Assembly: GCA_021324795.1 (NCBI GenBank)
Contig: JAJPIK010000046.1
Coordinates: forward strand, 1 to 61,184
Source of the DNA: Chloroflexota bacterium
Lineage (GTDB): Bacteria > Chloroflexota > UBA6077 > FW602-bin22 > CADDYW01
Reading direction: 5' to 3'
DNA length: 61,184 bases
Position 1 is the stretch's first letter; each line of letters begins with the position of its first letter. The position numbers and the translations under genes were made by a program. Shown here one piece after another: positions 8,458 through 16,987 of the stretch. The notes under the pieces are model-generated. The model was not told the origin of the DNA. It searched no databases and saw nothing but the letters and a program-made list of their open reading frames with translations.

Positions 8458-8492
8458 CCCTCATCCTGTCCTCCTCTCCGAGAGGGGGATTT
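8458..8492 (+). repeat. Dispersed hairpin repeat, copy 1
   Basis: An intergenic element beginning CCCTCATCC and ending GAGAGGGGGATTT. CCTCT pairs with AGAGG across a short loop. It resembles the elements at 28511, 32438 and 37186 and ends 20 bases before the chosen start of the next gene. Confidence 0.6.
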
Positions 8493-8511
8493 AATTATGG
8501 AGGAGCTAGAT

Positions 8512-9261
8512 ATGTTGCGTGGCATTGGAATTGGAGATGCTCAGCTTGCCGCCCAAGGTGTCCGTCTCGAAATGCTAGCTAGCAACCTGGCCCAGGTCGA
8601 CACCCCGGGATACTGCCAGGATCAGATGTCCGAGAAAACCTTTTCCGACGTCTTACTTAATCGAATCGATTCAGGGATTGATCAGAATCATTCGGCGGTC
8701 GGCCCACTCAGCCTGGGCGAGACGATGAGTCAGCCCAGCATCGATCTCAGTCCTGGTCCGATCGAGTCGACTGGCCGCCCACTCGACGTCGCGGTTGCTG
8801 GCGGAGGATTCTTCGTCGTCCAAGCCCCGGATGGCCTCCGCTACACACGGCGCGGCGCCTTCCATCAAAACGGTCAGGGCCAATTGGTTTCTCTCGAAGG
8901 CTGGCCCGTCCTTGGACAGAAAGGACCAATGAGCGGCAGTACCCCTCTATCGATCAGTCAATCCGGACAGGTTAGCTCGGGAACGCAGGTGATCGACCAG
9001 TTACGCGTCGTGACCTTTCCCAACAATGCCGCGCTCGTCCGGAAGGACGGTACCTATCTGGTTCCAGCCAATACCGCCGTTCCACAAGCCGTGACCACGC
9101 CCAATATCTTGACGGGAACCCTGGAAGGCTCGAACGTCGACCTATCCTCGATGATCACCAACATGATGGCAGCGGCGCGCTCATATCAGGTTGCCGAGCG
9201 CGCGGTAAGCTCGGAAGACAGTGCCCTTGGCCAATTGATTGATCAGGTCAACGTGCGGTAG
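8512..9261 (+). CDS. Flagellar rod/hook-family protein (FlgF/FlgG-like), first of two
   Basis: ATG at 8512 (249 residues) follows GGAGGAG at 8499-8505; the in-frame ATG at 8497 is less well placed. The N-terminus has the basal-body rod signature, here ASNLAQVDTPGY near residues 21-32. The C-terminus ends with the matching helix, LEGSNVDLSSMITNMMAAAR. The hook-basal-body domain contains DVAVAGGGFFVVQ and YTRRGAFH. These features define the FlgE/FlgF/FlgG family. Length and tandem arrangement with the next gene suggest proximal and distal rod proteins, but FlgF versus FlgG cannot be assigned from the sequence alone. The N-terminal motif is degenerate (NLAQVDT instead of NIANANT). Confidence 0.88.
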   Translation: MLRGIGIGDAQLAAQGVRLEMLASNLAQVDTPGYCQDQMSEKTFSDVLLNRIDSGIDQNHSAVGPLSLGETMSQPSIDLSPGPIESTGRPLDVAVAGGGFFVVQAPDGLRYTRRGAFHQNGQGQLVSLEGWPVLGQKGPMSGSTPLSISQSGQVSSGTQVIDQLRVVTFPNNAALVRKDGTYLVPANTAVPQAVTTPNILTGTLEGSNVDLSSMITNMMAAARSYQVAERAVSSEDSALGQLIDQVNVR

Positions 9262-9272
9262 AGGAGACAGAC

Positions 9273-10040
9273 ATGGAGATCGGCATTCTCGGCGTCGCCA
9301 CGGCCGGGCTTCGCGCCCAGCAAAGCCGGATCGATTACGTTGGACAAAATTTAGCAAACGCCGACACCACGGCCTATCGGGCGTTGCGGCCAGAACTGGT
9401 TGATGTTCCGGCCAATTCTGGCACGACGGCCGGTTTAAGTCAGAATCAGACCACGTCGCTCGACCGCGTCGTCGAGCTTGCCGGCCTTACCCAACTGGAC
9501 GCGCCGGGGCCAATCGTCCCGACCAGCTCGCCACTCGACGTCGCTCTGCCGGCTAACGTCTATCTGGCCGTCCAGCTCCCCAACGGTCAAACTGGTTACA
9601 CCCGAAACGGCAACCTTCAGGTCGATAGTCAGGGACGGCTTCAGGTCGACGGTAATCTGCTCGCCAGTACGGTGCAGATCCAGCCGGGTCAAACATCGCC
9701 GACACTCGACGCACAGGGTCGAGTACTTACCATCGGTCCGCGAGGAAGCCAGACAATCGGAACACTACCTTTAGTGAGGATTGCCAATCCGGATCAGCTT
9801 CAGCCGCTCGGCCAGGGGATCTATCTCACGACAACCGATAGTGGCCCGGCCCAGCCGACTACCCTCTCCGGCGGTACTGATAGTCTAACCTTAGACTCAC
9901 TCGAGGGAAGCAACGTGCAGATAGCACAAGAATTCGGCAATCTCATACGCGCCCAGCGCGCTTATCAAGTTGGCACTCAGATGATACGCACCTGGGACGA
10001 TTTGGCCAGCGACACGGTTCAAGAATTAAAGCATTCCTAA
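9273..10040 (+). CDS. Flagellar rod protein (FlgG/FlgF-like), second of two
   Basis: A 255-residue paralogue of the preceding gene. It has the N-terminal rod signature YVGQNLANADTTAYRA near residues 22-37, a central DVALPANVYLAVQ / GYTRNGNLQVDSQG stretch, and the C-terminal helix LEGSNVQIAQEFGNLIRAQRAY. Together with 8512-9261 it probably supplies the FlgF and FlgG parts of the rod. Both are exported by the flagellar type III system without a cleaved signal peptide. Its TAA overlaps the next ATG by one base. Confidence 0.9.
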   Translation: MEIGILGVATAGLRAQQSRIDYVGQNLANADTTAYRALRPELVDVPANSGTTAGLSQNQTTSLDRVVELAGLTQLDAPGPIVPTSSPLDVALPANVYLAVQLPNGQTGYTRNGNLQVDSQGRLQVDGNLLASTVQIQPGQTSPTLDAQGRVLTIGPRGSQTIGTLPLVRIANPDQLQPLGQGIYLTTTDSGPAQPTTLSGGTDSLTLDSLEGSNVQIAQEFGNLIRAQRAYQVGTQMIRTWDDLASDTVQELKHS

Positions 10041-10381
10041 TGCGGATCGAGCACCTTTTCAGACCAATCTCTCGATACTCTACTCGGGAGAGCTCCAACG
10101 TTAAACTTGGTCAGGCGAATCTTGAATTCGCCGTGGTGAGTGGCCCAATGAGCCTGGTAATTGTTGAGGATGCGGATCGGGGATCGATTGGGCAGGTTGG
10201 CTGGGGGGAAGAACTGGGGGAGCTCTGGCGCTCGGCCATGACACCGAAGCTTCCTCCGGTTGCTACGTCGTCAGCACGTGCTTGGAAACGATTCATTCCG
10301 GGGCTGCGAAAGGCAATTGCCCGCGGTGCCCGGGTCATCAGGGAGTCCTGCTGGCTGCAATGCCCAAGCGAACGTTGGTAA
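10040..10381 (+). CDS. Hypothetical protein between flgG-like gene and flgM; possible frameshift
   Basis: A 113-residue frame whose ATG overlaps the preceding stop (TAATG). I recognise no family. A second frame is open from about 10168 to 10518 and ends exactly at the flgM start (GTGA overlap). A stretch of that frame, GVLLAAMPKRTLVSPPGEAW, looks as protein-like as the first frame. The locus may be one gene with a frameshift around 10220-10360, or this short gene followed by about 130 bases of spacer. This is the usual place for a rod-binding or accessory flagellar gene, but no motif supports that. Confidence 0.35.
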   Translation: MRIEHLFRPISRYSTRESSNVKLGQANLEFAVVSGPMSLVIVEDADRGSIGQVGWGEELGELWRSAMTPKLPPVATSSARAWKRFIPGLRKAIARGARVIRESCWLQCPSERW

Positions 10382-10514
10382 GCCCGCCGGGCGAGGCATG
10401 GGCGGATCTCGCCCGGCCGACTGGATCGGTCGACGTGAGGGATCGTCCTTCGGCTGATACGCTCCCCAATAGGTCATGGGCGACGATCAGTCGTCAGATT
10501 CGGGAGGTATTTGA

Positions 10515-10856
10515 GTGAGCATCGAGTCGATTGGCAACGGCAGTCGGCCAAGTAGTCCGAATGAAGTCGAACTGGGCACCGCTAAATCTACCAAGCGGCC
10601 CGGTAACGCCGCGCCCACCACGGAGGCCTCGTCGACGCAAGCAATCTCCAATGTGGATCCGGGTCATGGAGGAGATAGCGACTCTGGAGTCTCAAAAGCA
10701 TCATTGGGATTTAGCCAGTACCTAGCGGCAGTTCGATCGCTTCCCTCGATCCGGGAGGAACGGGTGAACGCGCTGCGATCATCGATTGAGCAGGGCACTT
10801 ACACCATTCCGACTGCAGCCCTGGCCCAAAGGTTACTCGGCCATGGTGCTCCATAG
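10515..10856 (+). CDS. flgM: Anti-sigma-28 factor FlgM
   Basis: A 113-residue protein from GTG at 10515. The first 65 residues are low-complexity and polar, as in the disordered half of FlgM. The C-terminal half carries the recognisable sigma-28-binding pattern: VRSLPSIREERVNALRSSIE, then GTYTIPTAALAQRLL. FlgM holds FliA (7026) inactive until the hook is complete and FlgM is exported. Its end overlaps the likely start of flgN by 14 bases. Confidence 0.88.
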   Translation: MSIESIGNGSRPSSPNEVELGTAKSTKRPGNAAPTTEASSTQAISNVDPGHGGDSDSGVSKASLGFSQYLAAVRSLPSIREERVNALRSSIEQGTYTIPTAALAQRLLGHGAP

Positions 10857-11184
10857 CGAGCGCGAAAAACTAGGGATGCTCATTGCCGAGGCGCGCGATC
10901 TCTTACAGATCCAGCGACGCGCCTTGGGTGAGGCCGACTTCGCAACGTTGCTTACCACGGCAGACCGCTTTCATCGCTTCGCTGCGCAGCTTGGTTCGCT
11001 CTCGCCTGATCTTTTATTAGAGGATACTGGCGCCGAAGTCCAGACCTTACAAGCAGAAGTCGCCCAGCAGCGTCAGCTTTTGGAAATGACGATGGCGATT
11101 ACGGTTCTACCGACGCGAACTTACAGCAAACGAAAGACGGTCGACAGCGCGAGTCATTCGCTGCTGATCGACCAGTATGCGTAG
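10843..11184 (+). CDS. flgN: FlgN-like flagellar chaperone
   Basis: A 113-residue all-alpha protein. The frame opens at 10786, but the ATG at 10843 is chosen because it overlaps the end of flgM by 14 bases and gives the normal FlgN-like N-terminus with LHSEREKLGMLIAEARDLLQ. Sequence similarity in the FlgN family is low, so identity rests on size, helical character, and position between flgM and flgK. FlgN is the chaperone that delivers the hook-filament junction proteins FlgK and FlgL, which are encoded next. Confidence 0.7.
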   Translation: MVLHSEREKLGMLIAEARDLLQIQRRALGEADFATLLTTADRFHRFAAQLGSLSPDLLLEDTGAEVQTLQAEVAQQRQLLEMTMAITVLPTRTYSKRKTVDSASHSLLIDQYA

Positions 11185-11194
11185 CAGGTAGCCA

Positions 11195-12637
11195 ATGTCA
11201 ACATTCGGAGGAATCGAATCGGCCCTGAGTGGGCTGCAGAGCCAGCAAATCCTTTTAGAAACCGCGACGAACAACGTCGCCAATGCCAACACGCCCGGTT
11301 ATAGCCGTCAAGAGGTAGATCTGGCGGCAAACCCGGCCGTCCCGGCGCCAGGCTTGAGCGCAGTGGGGCCCGGCCAGATTGGGACCGGCGTCCAGGTGAT
11401 CGCGATCAATCGAATCGCTGACTCTCTCACCGCGAGCAGCCTCCGCTCGGCACTATCCCAGCAAGCTGCCGCGAATGTTGCGCAAGATGCGACATCGCAG
11501 ATTCAGTCGATCTTCAATGAACTGTCCAGCAACGGGATCGGCTCGCTCCTCAGCCAGTTCTGGAACTCGTGGCAAGACGTTGCCAACGCTCCGAGTGACA
11601 TCGGAGCACGCACATCACTGATTGGGAATGCCCAGCAGCTTACCACGACCCTTCAACAAGATACTCAACAGCTCCAAAGCCTCCAGAGCGGGTTGGATCA
11701 GCAGGTTGGGCAACAGGTCAGTCAGCTCAATTCACTGACCAGCCAGGTCGCCTCATTGAACCAGCAAATCGTAGCGGTCCAGGCAAGTGGCGAACAGCCT
11801 AACGATCTGCTTGACCAACGGGATCAGATCCTTAGCCAGATTGCAAACATCGCCCAGGTTCAAGTGAGCCAGCAGGCCGATGGCTCAGTCCGAGTAAACC
11901 TGAATGGCGTGCCGCTGGTCGACGGCATCAGCGCCGCGACGTTGACGACGACGACCGGTCCAAATGGGATGCAGCAGATCGTTGCCCCCAGCGGCACAGT
12001 AATCGATCCCACCAACGGCAGTCTGGGTGGCTTGCTCGCGATGCGAGACAGCGAGATTCCCAAGCAATTGAATGCATTGAATACCTGGACCCAACGCCTG
12101 ATCGCTGCCGTCAATGCAGTTCATAGCGGGCAGAATCCGACTACGGGTACGACGACGAACGTCTACGACCTTGTCAGCCCCGGCACCCCCGTCCAACGGC
12201 CGTTCTTTGTTGGAACCGGCTCGGGTGATATCGCAGTCAACTCTGCCCTGGTCCAAAACCCCAGCCTGATTGCTGCTTCCCAGACGGCTAACGGAACTGG
12301 TGATGGATCGAATGCCCTAGCAATCGCGAATCTTCAGAACGATCCAACGGCCGGGGGTACACCAGCAGGAAGTCCAACGATCGATGGCCAGTACCAGGCA
12401 TTCGCCACGTCAATCGCTACCGACGCCGCGACCGCCCAGAGCACCGTCAACCACCAGAATCTGGTCGTCAGTCATTTGCAGCAGGTCCAGAGCCAGCTCT
12501 CCGGCGTCTCTCTCGACGAAGAAGCAGCTCATCTGGTAATTTACCAGAATGCCTATCAAGCGGCAGCAAGGGCACTCACTGTTTTCGATGAAATGCTCAA
12601 CACGCTGATCAACAATACCGGTATCGTCGGGAGGTAA
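11195..12637 (+). CDS. flgK: Flagellar hook-associated protein 1, FlgK
   Basis: A 480-residue protein. The N-terminus has the axial-protein signature LLETATNNVANANTPGYSRQ at about residues 22-41. The body is rich in Gln, Ser and Asn with heptad-like stretches (residues 150-215). The C-terminus ends in a FlgK-type helix: VSLDEEAAHLVIYQNAYQAA, then LTVFDEMLNTLI. FlgK is the first junction protein between hook and filament. It begins ten bases after flgN and is followed by flgL after two bases. Confidence 0.96.
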   Translation: MSTFGGIESALSGLQSQQILLETATNNVANANTPGYSRQEVDLAANPAVPAPGLSAVGPGQIGTGVQVIAINRIADSLTASSLRSALSQQAAANVAQDATSQIQSIFNELSSNGIGSLLSQFWNSWQDVANAPSDIGARTSLIGNAQQLTTTLQQDTQQLQSLQSGLDQQVGQQVSQLNSLTSQVASLNQQIVAVQASGEQPNDLLDQRDQILSQIANIAQVQVSQQADGSVRVNLNGVPLVDGISAATLTTTTGPNGMQQIVAPSGTVIDPTNGSLGGLLAMRDSEIPKQLNALNTWTQRLIAAVNAVHSGQNPTTGTTTNVYDLVSPGTPVQRPFFVGTGSGDIAVNSALVQNPSLIAASQTANGTGDGSNALAIANLQNDPTAGGTPAGSPTIDGQYQAFATSIATDAATAQSTVNHQNLVVSHLQQVQSQLSGVSLDEEAAHLVIYQNAYQAAARALTVFDEMLNTLINNTGIVGR

Positions 12638-12639
12638 GG

Positions 12640-13548
12640 ATGCGCATCACCAACCAGATGATGGCCAACACGGTTCTCCAGAACCTGTCGACGGACGAGG
12701 CTCGACTCGAGACGACATTGAACGAGCTGACCAGTGGTAAGAGCTTGAGTCAGATGTCTGACGATCCCGCGGTCGCCTCACGCATCCTGGCGATCCAGAC
12801 GAATCTCCACCAGACGGCGCAGTATCTCAGTAACGCCAGCGCGGCGCAGAGCTGGCTCAACGCGACTAGTACCGCGCTGCAAGGTGTCGACCAGGCGCTG
12901 TTGCGGGCGCAGCAACTCGCGACCCAAGGGGCCAGTGACACGAGCAACGCGAGCGACCGACAGGCAATCGCCACAGAAGTCAACAGTCTCATTGACGAGG
13001 TGGCCCAACTCGGCAACACAACCTACGGAGGTAACTACATTTTTGCCGGCGCCCGAACCGACCTCGCGCCTTTTTCCAGCTCCGGCGGTGCGGTCAGCTA
13101 CGCCAACGCCGATCCCTCCTCGGCGACCACCGCGCTCCAGCGGGAGATTGGCCCTGGAATCACGATCCAGGTCAACACGATCGGCCATGATCCAACGACG
13201 AATGGCGCCGTCTTCGACACTGTTTTCGCCGCCTTATCCAGCCTCGCCCAAGCGCTGCAGGCCAACAACGCGAGCGCGATCTCAGCAAGCATTACCGGGA
13301 TCACGAACGCCTTGCAGCAGGTCAATCAAGCTGCGACCAGCGTTGGCACCCGCACCGATCAGGTCCAGACGATCCAGAATCAACTCACTGCTCAACAGAC
13401 TCAGTTGTCGCAAACCCTCTCGACCCTCGCTGACGCCGACATGGCCCAGGCTTCAATCGATTATTCTCAGGCCACGCTCGTCCAGCAGGCTGGTCTTTCC
13501 GCGGCCGCCAAGGCGCTGCCGGCAAGTCTATTCAATTACTTAACCTGA
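12640..13548 (+). CDS. flgL: Flagellar hook-associated protein 3, FlgL
   Basis: A 302-residue flagellin-like protein. The N-terminus MRITNQMMANTVLQNL and the LNELTSGKSLSQMSDDPA segment match the D0/D1 region of FlgL. GNYIFAGARTDLAPF at about residues 131-145 is the conserved FlgL loop. The C-terminal helix contains DMAQASIDYSQATLVQQAGL. It forms the second junction layer below the filament. Two bases separate it from flgK. Confidence 0.96.
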   Translation: MRITNQMMANTVLQNLSTDEARLETTLNELTSGKSLSQMSDDPAVASRILAIQTNLHQTAQYLSNASAAQSWLNATSTALQGVDQALLRAQQLATQGASDTSNASDRQAIATEVNSLIDEVAQLGNTTYGGNYIFAGARTDLAPFSSSGGAVSYANADPSSATTALQREIGPGITIQVNTIGHDPTTNGAVFDTVFAALSSLAQALQANNASAISASITGITNALQQVNQAATSVGTRTDQVQTIQNQLTAQQTQLSQTLSTLADADMAQASIDYSQATLVQQAGLSAAAKALPASLFNYLT

Positions 13549-13566
13549 GCGACGGGAGACAACCTG

Positions 13567-14691
13567 ATGCCAAAGCCAGCCGGACGTTATCCCCGGGTCA
13601 TCTCGTTCATGGACGAGGGAGTGCCTTCACCACATTGGCGTATCGTCGCCCCTTTCAAGCGCCTCGCCGCGGCGGGTTACCCGGTCTCGATCTTTCCGAT
13701 TTCCGAGACCGACAAGGTTCGCATGCAGGATGCCGACGTTCTGGTTCTTTATCACTGGAACTGTCTGAATCCGAGCGCGCTGCCAGGCTTTCTCGACGAC
13801 CTCCACCGGCACCGTGTCGGCCTCGTCTACGACACGGACGACGACCTCTTCAATATGCCGACGAGCTGGCTAGCGGACGCCGGGGATGCCGTCGTTCAGT
13901 CCCACCTGACACGAGCCGCGTCGACGCGCTACCTTGCCCAGGCCGCTGACGTTCTGACAACCTCGACTCCTTACCTGGCAAGCCAGATGCGCGTCTACAA
14001 TCCGCGCGTCCAAGTCTTGCCTAATCTCATTGATCCCGCCGCTTATGTCCTTCCGATACATCGAGCGGACTATCGAAAGGTACAGGGGCTGACCGTAGGC
14101 GTCCACGGTTCGCTATCTCACCTCGATGATTGGATTATCCTCGGCGAGCTTTTCCCCATCCTGGCCGAACGTTATCCAGAGCTGACTTTCGTCACCGCCG
14201 GATTCTGTCCGCCCTACCTGGAGGCGCTCGGATTGGGCGAGAGGCTGGTGAAGCTTCCCTGGCTAGCCCTCGATCAGTACAAGAAAAACGTTGCGAACAT
14301 CGACATCGCGCTCTGTCCGCTTCCTGACACGGCTTTCAACCGTTCGAAATCGCCCATTAAATGGATGGAGTCGTCGCTTTTCGGCGCCGCGGTCGTTGCG
14401 AGTCCGACAGTATACGGCGAGGTTATCCGACATGGCGAAACCGGCTTCATTGCTAACAACCTGGGCGACTGGATCGAGTACGTGTCTATTCTCGTCGAGA
14501 ACAGCGCTCTCCGCAAGCGGATCGGCCACCGGGCTCAACGAGAAGTGCTCATGCGGCACAGCCTGGCAAATCCGGTCGAGCTGAAGAGACGCATGGACAT
14601 CTACCGACTCGCCTGGGAACGGGCGGCGAGTGCCGGGGCCGAGTATCGCGGAAGTGGGGTGGATTCCATGCAGCTAGCGGGCGCTTCCTGA
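13567..14691 (+). CDS. Glycosyltransferase, GT4/GT-B-like, in flagellar locus
   Basis: A 374-residue protein with a two-domain GT-B layout. The N-terminal part has RVISFMDEGVPSPHWRIVAP and YDTDDDLFNMP near residues 88-98, a pattern common in group 1 glycosyltransferases. The C-terminal part has a SPIKWMESSLFGAAVVASP stretch near residues 261-279, then EVIRHGETGFIANN with the conserved Glu of the donor-sugar site. No signal peptide is visible, so it should act in the cytoplasm. Its place between flgL and flagellin suggests it adds sugar to flagellin or hook-associated proteins before export; that is inferred. Confidence 0.82.
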   Translation: MPKPAGRYPRVISFMDEGVPSPHWRIVAPFKRLAAAGYPVSIFPISETDKVRMQDADVLVLYHWNCLNPSALPGFLDDLHRHRVGLVYDTDDDLFNMPTSWLADAGDAVVQSHLTRAASTRYLAQAADVLTTSTPYLASQMRVYNPRVQVLPNLIDPAAYVLPIHRADYRKVQGLTVGVHGSLSHLDDWIILGELFPILAERYPELTFVTAGFCPPYLEALGLGERLVKLPWLALDQYKKNVANIDIALCPLPDTAFNRSKSPIKWMESSLFGAAVVASPTVYGEVIRHGETGFIANNLGDWIEYVSILVENSALRKRIGHRAQREVLMRHSLANPVELKRRMDIYRLAWERAASAGAEYRGSGVDSMQLAGAS

Positions 14692-14912
14692 ACCTTGCTC
14701 ACCCTCGCCCGGATTATTCACTTAAGAGTCGATAGCGGGAGCGCAGCACGGAGGGAGCCAGAAGGGATGCCTCGCCCCACTATCGGCAAAACCATCCCGA
14801 TTTGCTCATGGAGTGGCGGCCCGCAAGGGACCAGGCTACTGTTCTCTGTAGCTGCCGCTTGGTGAAGAATTCTGGCTAGCCCTTTGCGAGCGGAAGAAGG
14901 AATTTTAAAAAG
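14692..14912. other. 221-base gap with weak structure, no gene seen
   Basis: No credible + strand gene is seen. The start of the gap (14697-14715, GCTCACCCTCGCCC) faintly resembles the dispersed hairpin repeat. GCTAC and GTAGC flank a short loop near 14834-14852. I looked for riboswitch signatures and found none convincing. Confidence 0.35.
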
Positions 14913-16682
14913 TTGAGGTATGAGTGTTTGACTAACACGCGGTGGGCCGATGAGTGGCAGGAGCTGAAAGAGTATCTGGGAGGGGAGTTTCGTCCCGAGC
15001 TCTGTCACCAGACGACCGATCTGGTCGCCCGCGAGTTCACGCGATCCCCCAGTGAAGGGGAATTCTATCACACCAGCTTGGCATATCTCTACGACCTGAC
15101 TGCGTTCTCAATGAGCGGCACGAAGGAACCTTATCGCTCTCTCATTCGCTTCCTAGTACCCCCGGGGGCACGACTCCTCGATTACGGCTGCGGTATTGGC
15201 AGCGACGGCCTGAAATTCCTAGCCGAAGGATACCCGGTCAGTTTCGCCGACTTTCAAAATCCCTCGACAGCTTACTTACAGTGGCGCTTGCAGCAACGCG
15301 GCACTACGGCCGAAGTTTACGACGTGGAGCATTTTCCCGACGACGCACACTTTGATCTGGCCTATTCCTTTGACGTTCTCGAGCACGTTGCCGACCCGTT
15401 CAGTTTCCTGGAGCACCTCGAAGCAATCGCTGACCACGTGGCAGTCAATTTCATCGTCGAGGAGCACAACACGAACTTCCCCATGCACTATTCCCACGAC
15501 TGGGAAAAGCTCGAGCGCTGGATCACTGAACGAAATACCTTGCTCTTTCACTCCCATCTGTACCCCAACTCGAAGCTTCTGGTCTACAAAGTTGGGAGTG
15601 TGTCGCCCCGTCGCCCGTTGCTGAGTGTCGTTATTCCAACGCATAATCGGCAGGATCTACTGGAGAAGGTCCTGCTCGCGCTCACCCGACAGACGCTTGC
15701 CGCACCTTTTCAGGTTATCGTTGCCGACGACGGTTCGACCGACCGAACGAGTACGTTCCTAGCCGACTACCAGGCACTATTCGACCTACGGGTCATCTCC
15801 TTACCACAAGGTGGACCGGCCCGCGCCCGTAACGCCGCGCTGTCGCTCGCCGAGGCACCCCTGGTTGTCTTTCTCGACGACGACATCACCCCCGATCCCA
15901 CCTTCCTCGAACAGCATCTCACCTTTCACCTCCGACAGCCAGCCGAGAACGTCGCCGCCCTCGGTCACGTCGATTGGCACCACGATCTCGAGATAAGCCC
16001 ATTTATGGAGTACATCACCGGCGCCGGAAGCCAACTGTTCGACTGGAACCGGATCCGGCAACTTCCCGAACTCGACTACGCTCACTTTTACACCTGTAAC
16101 CTCTCACTGAAGCGAGATTTCCTCCGCCGGGAGCGATTTGACGAGAGCTTTCCTTATCCGGTCTATGAGGATATCGAACTCGGCTATCGGTTGAAGACGC
16201 GGCATGGACTACGCCTCCTCTATCACCCGTCGGCGCGGGCTGAGCACCTGGATATCAAGAGCTACGCCGGCTTTAAGGGAAGGCAGTATCGTGCAGGCAC
16301 CGCTGCGGTCTATTTCGCCACGAAGCATCCAGAGCTGCGGATCGTCTTGGGGATCGAGCAAGCGCTGCAGGCCCGGTCGACGAGCCAGGATGATCTGCTC
16401 CCACAGGTCGACGCGGCCATCGCCGAGGTCGAGAAAGTGAATCTGAGCAAGCTGATGGGTTTACGTCTTGGCGAACACCTGCTGGCGAACTACTTCGCGC
16501 TGGTCCTCGGCACCCTCTACCAAGAGGGCCTCTTCCGAAGCTACCAGAAGGGGATTCTAGATGCTCTCCGCTCCCAACCGCCTGCTCCACCACGTTTCCA
16601 TGCCCAGCCCCATCCGAACAACCGGAAACCTTTTCGAGCTAATGCTCGCCCGCAGACTCATCGCGTGAAATCGCGACGCTAA
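14913..16682 (+). CDS. Methyltransferase-glycosyltransferase (GT2) fusion protein
   Basis: A 589-residue two-domain protein. Residues 65-190 are a class I SAM-dependent methyltransferase: motif I LLDYGCGIGSDGLKFL near residues 89-104 and an AYSFDVLEHVADPFSFLEHL stretch. Residues 228-470 are a GT-A family 2 glycosyltransferase: LSVVIPTHNRQDLLEKVL, VIVADDGSTDR, VVFLDDDITPDP (the DXD metal site) and the acidic YEDIELGYRLK. The TTG at 14913 is used, since no in-frame ATG precedes the conserved region and a purine-rich AGAAGGA lies about 11 bases upstream. It probably builds a methylated glycan on flagellar subunits, given the flagellin gene next door. Confidence 0.85.
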   Translation: MRYECLTNTRWADEWQELKEYLGGEFRPELCHQTTDLVAREFTRSPSEGEFYHTSLAYLYDLTAFSMSGTKEPYRSLIRFLVPPGARLLDYGCGIGSDGLKFLAEGYPVSFADFQNPSTAYLQWRLQQRGTTAEVYDVEHFPDDAHFDLAYSFDVLEHVADPFSFLEHLEAIADHVAVNFIVEEHNTNFPMHYSHDWEKLERWITERNTLLFHSHLYPNSKLLVYKVGSVSPRRPLLSVVIPTHNRQDLLEKVLLALTRQTLAAPFQVIVADDGSTDRTSTFLADYQALFDLRVISLPQGGPARARNAALSLAEAPLVVFLDDDITPDPTFLEQHLTFHLRQPAENVAALGHVDWHHDLEISPFMEYITGAGSQLFDWNRIRQLPELDYAHFYTCNLSLKRDFLRRERFDESFPYPVYEDIELGYRLKTRHGLRLLYHPSARAEHLDIKSYAGFKGRQYRAGTAAVYFATKHPELRIVLGIEQALQARSTSQDDLLPQVDAAIAEVEKVNLSKLMGLRLGEHLLANYFALVLGTLYQEGLFRSYQKGILDALRSQPPAPPRFHAQPHPNNRKPFRANARPQTHRVKSRR

Positions 16683-16987
16683 GTGCTGCATCCACCAAAA
16701 ACAGTGCCCCTCTTCCTGCTCCTAGCCTTTAAGGCAGAGAGCAGAGCCCGCTCGTCATCATTCTACCGGGCTTATTTCTCCAATTCCTTCAGAGCAGCCA
16801 CCAATGTCCTCCCGACTGACCGTTTACAGAACCCGGCGGCGACCAAGCGCAAATTCGTCGATCACAGCCGAACTTTTTTCTGCGAACCGTCGATATATCT
16901 GTTAGACGGGTGAAAGCTTCACGAGGTCCGTGACCGACGCGGCGAAATAGCAGAGCCCGGAGAATAAATCCAACAAGGTGGGTTACG
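16683..16987 (+). other. 305-base flagellin leader region
   Basis: No gene is seen between the glycosyltransferase fusion and flagellin. The region carries a candidate sigma-28 promoter (16870-16896) and, just after the predicted start of transcription, a small perfect hairpin GTGAA/TTCAC at 16910-16922. The leader would be about 85 bases long. Confidence 0.5.
16870..16896 (+). promoter_or_regulatory. Candidate sigma-28 promoter for flagellin
   Basis: GAACTTTT (16870-16877) and GTCGATAT (16889-16896) are separated by 11 bases. The known sigma-28 consensus is TAAAGTTT-N11-GCCGATAA. Five of eight and six of eight positions match, and the spacing is exact. Transcription would start near 16903. 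Placement before flagellin, the classic FliA target, supports it. Confidence 0.55.

Noticed and set aside
14692..14912. Possible c-di-GMP or cobalamin riboswitch upstream of the methyltransferase-GT2 gene
   Set aside because: Fragments such as CAAAACCAT and AGCCAGAAGGGATGCC recall parts of these motifs, but the full conserved cores (GACGCAAAGCC for c-di-GMP-I, the complete B12 box set) are missing.
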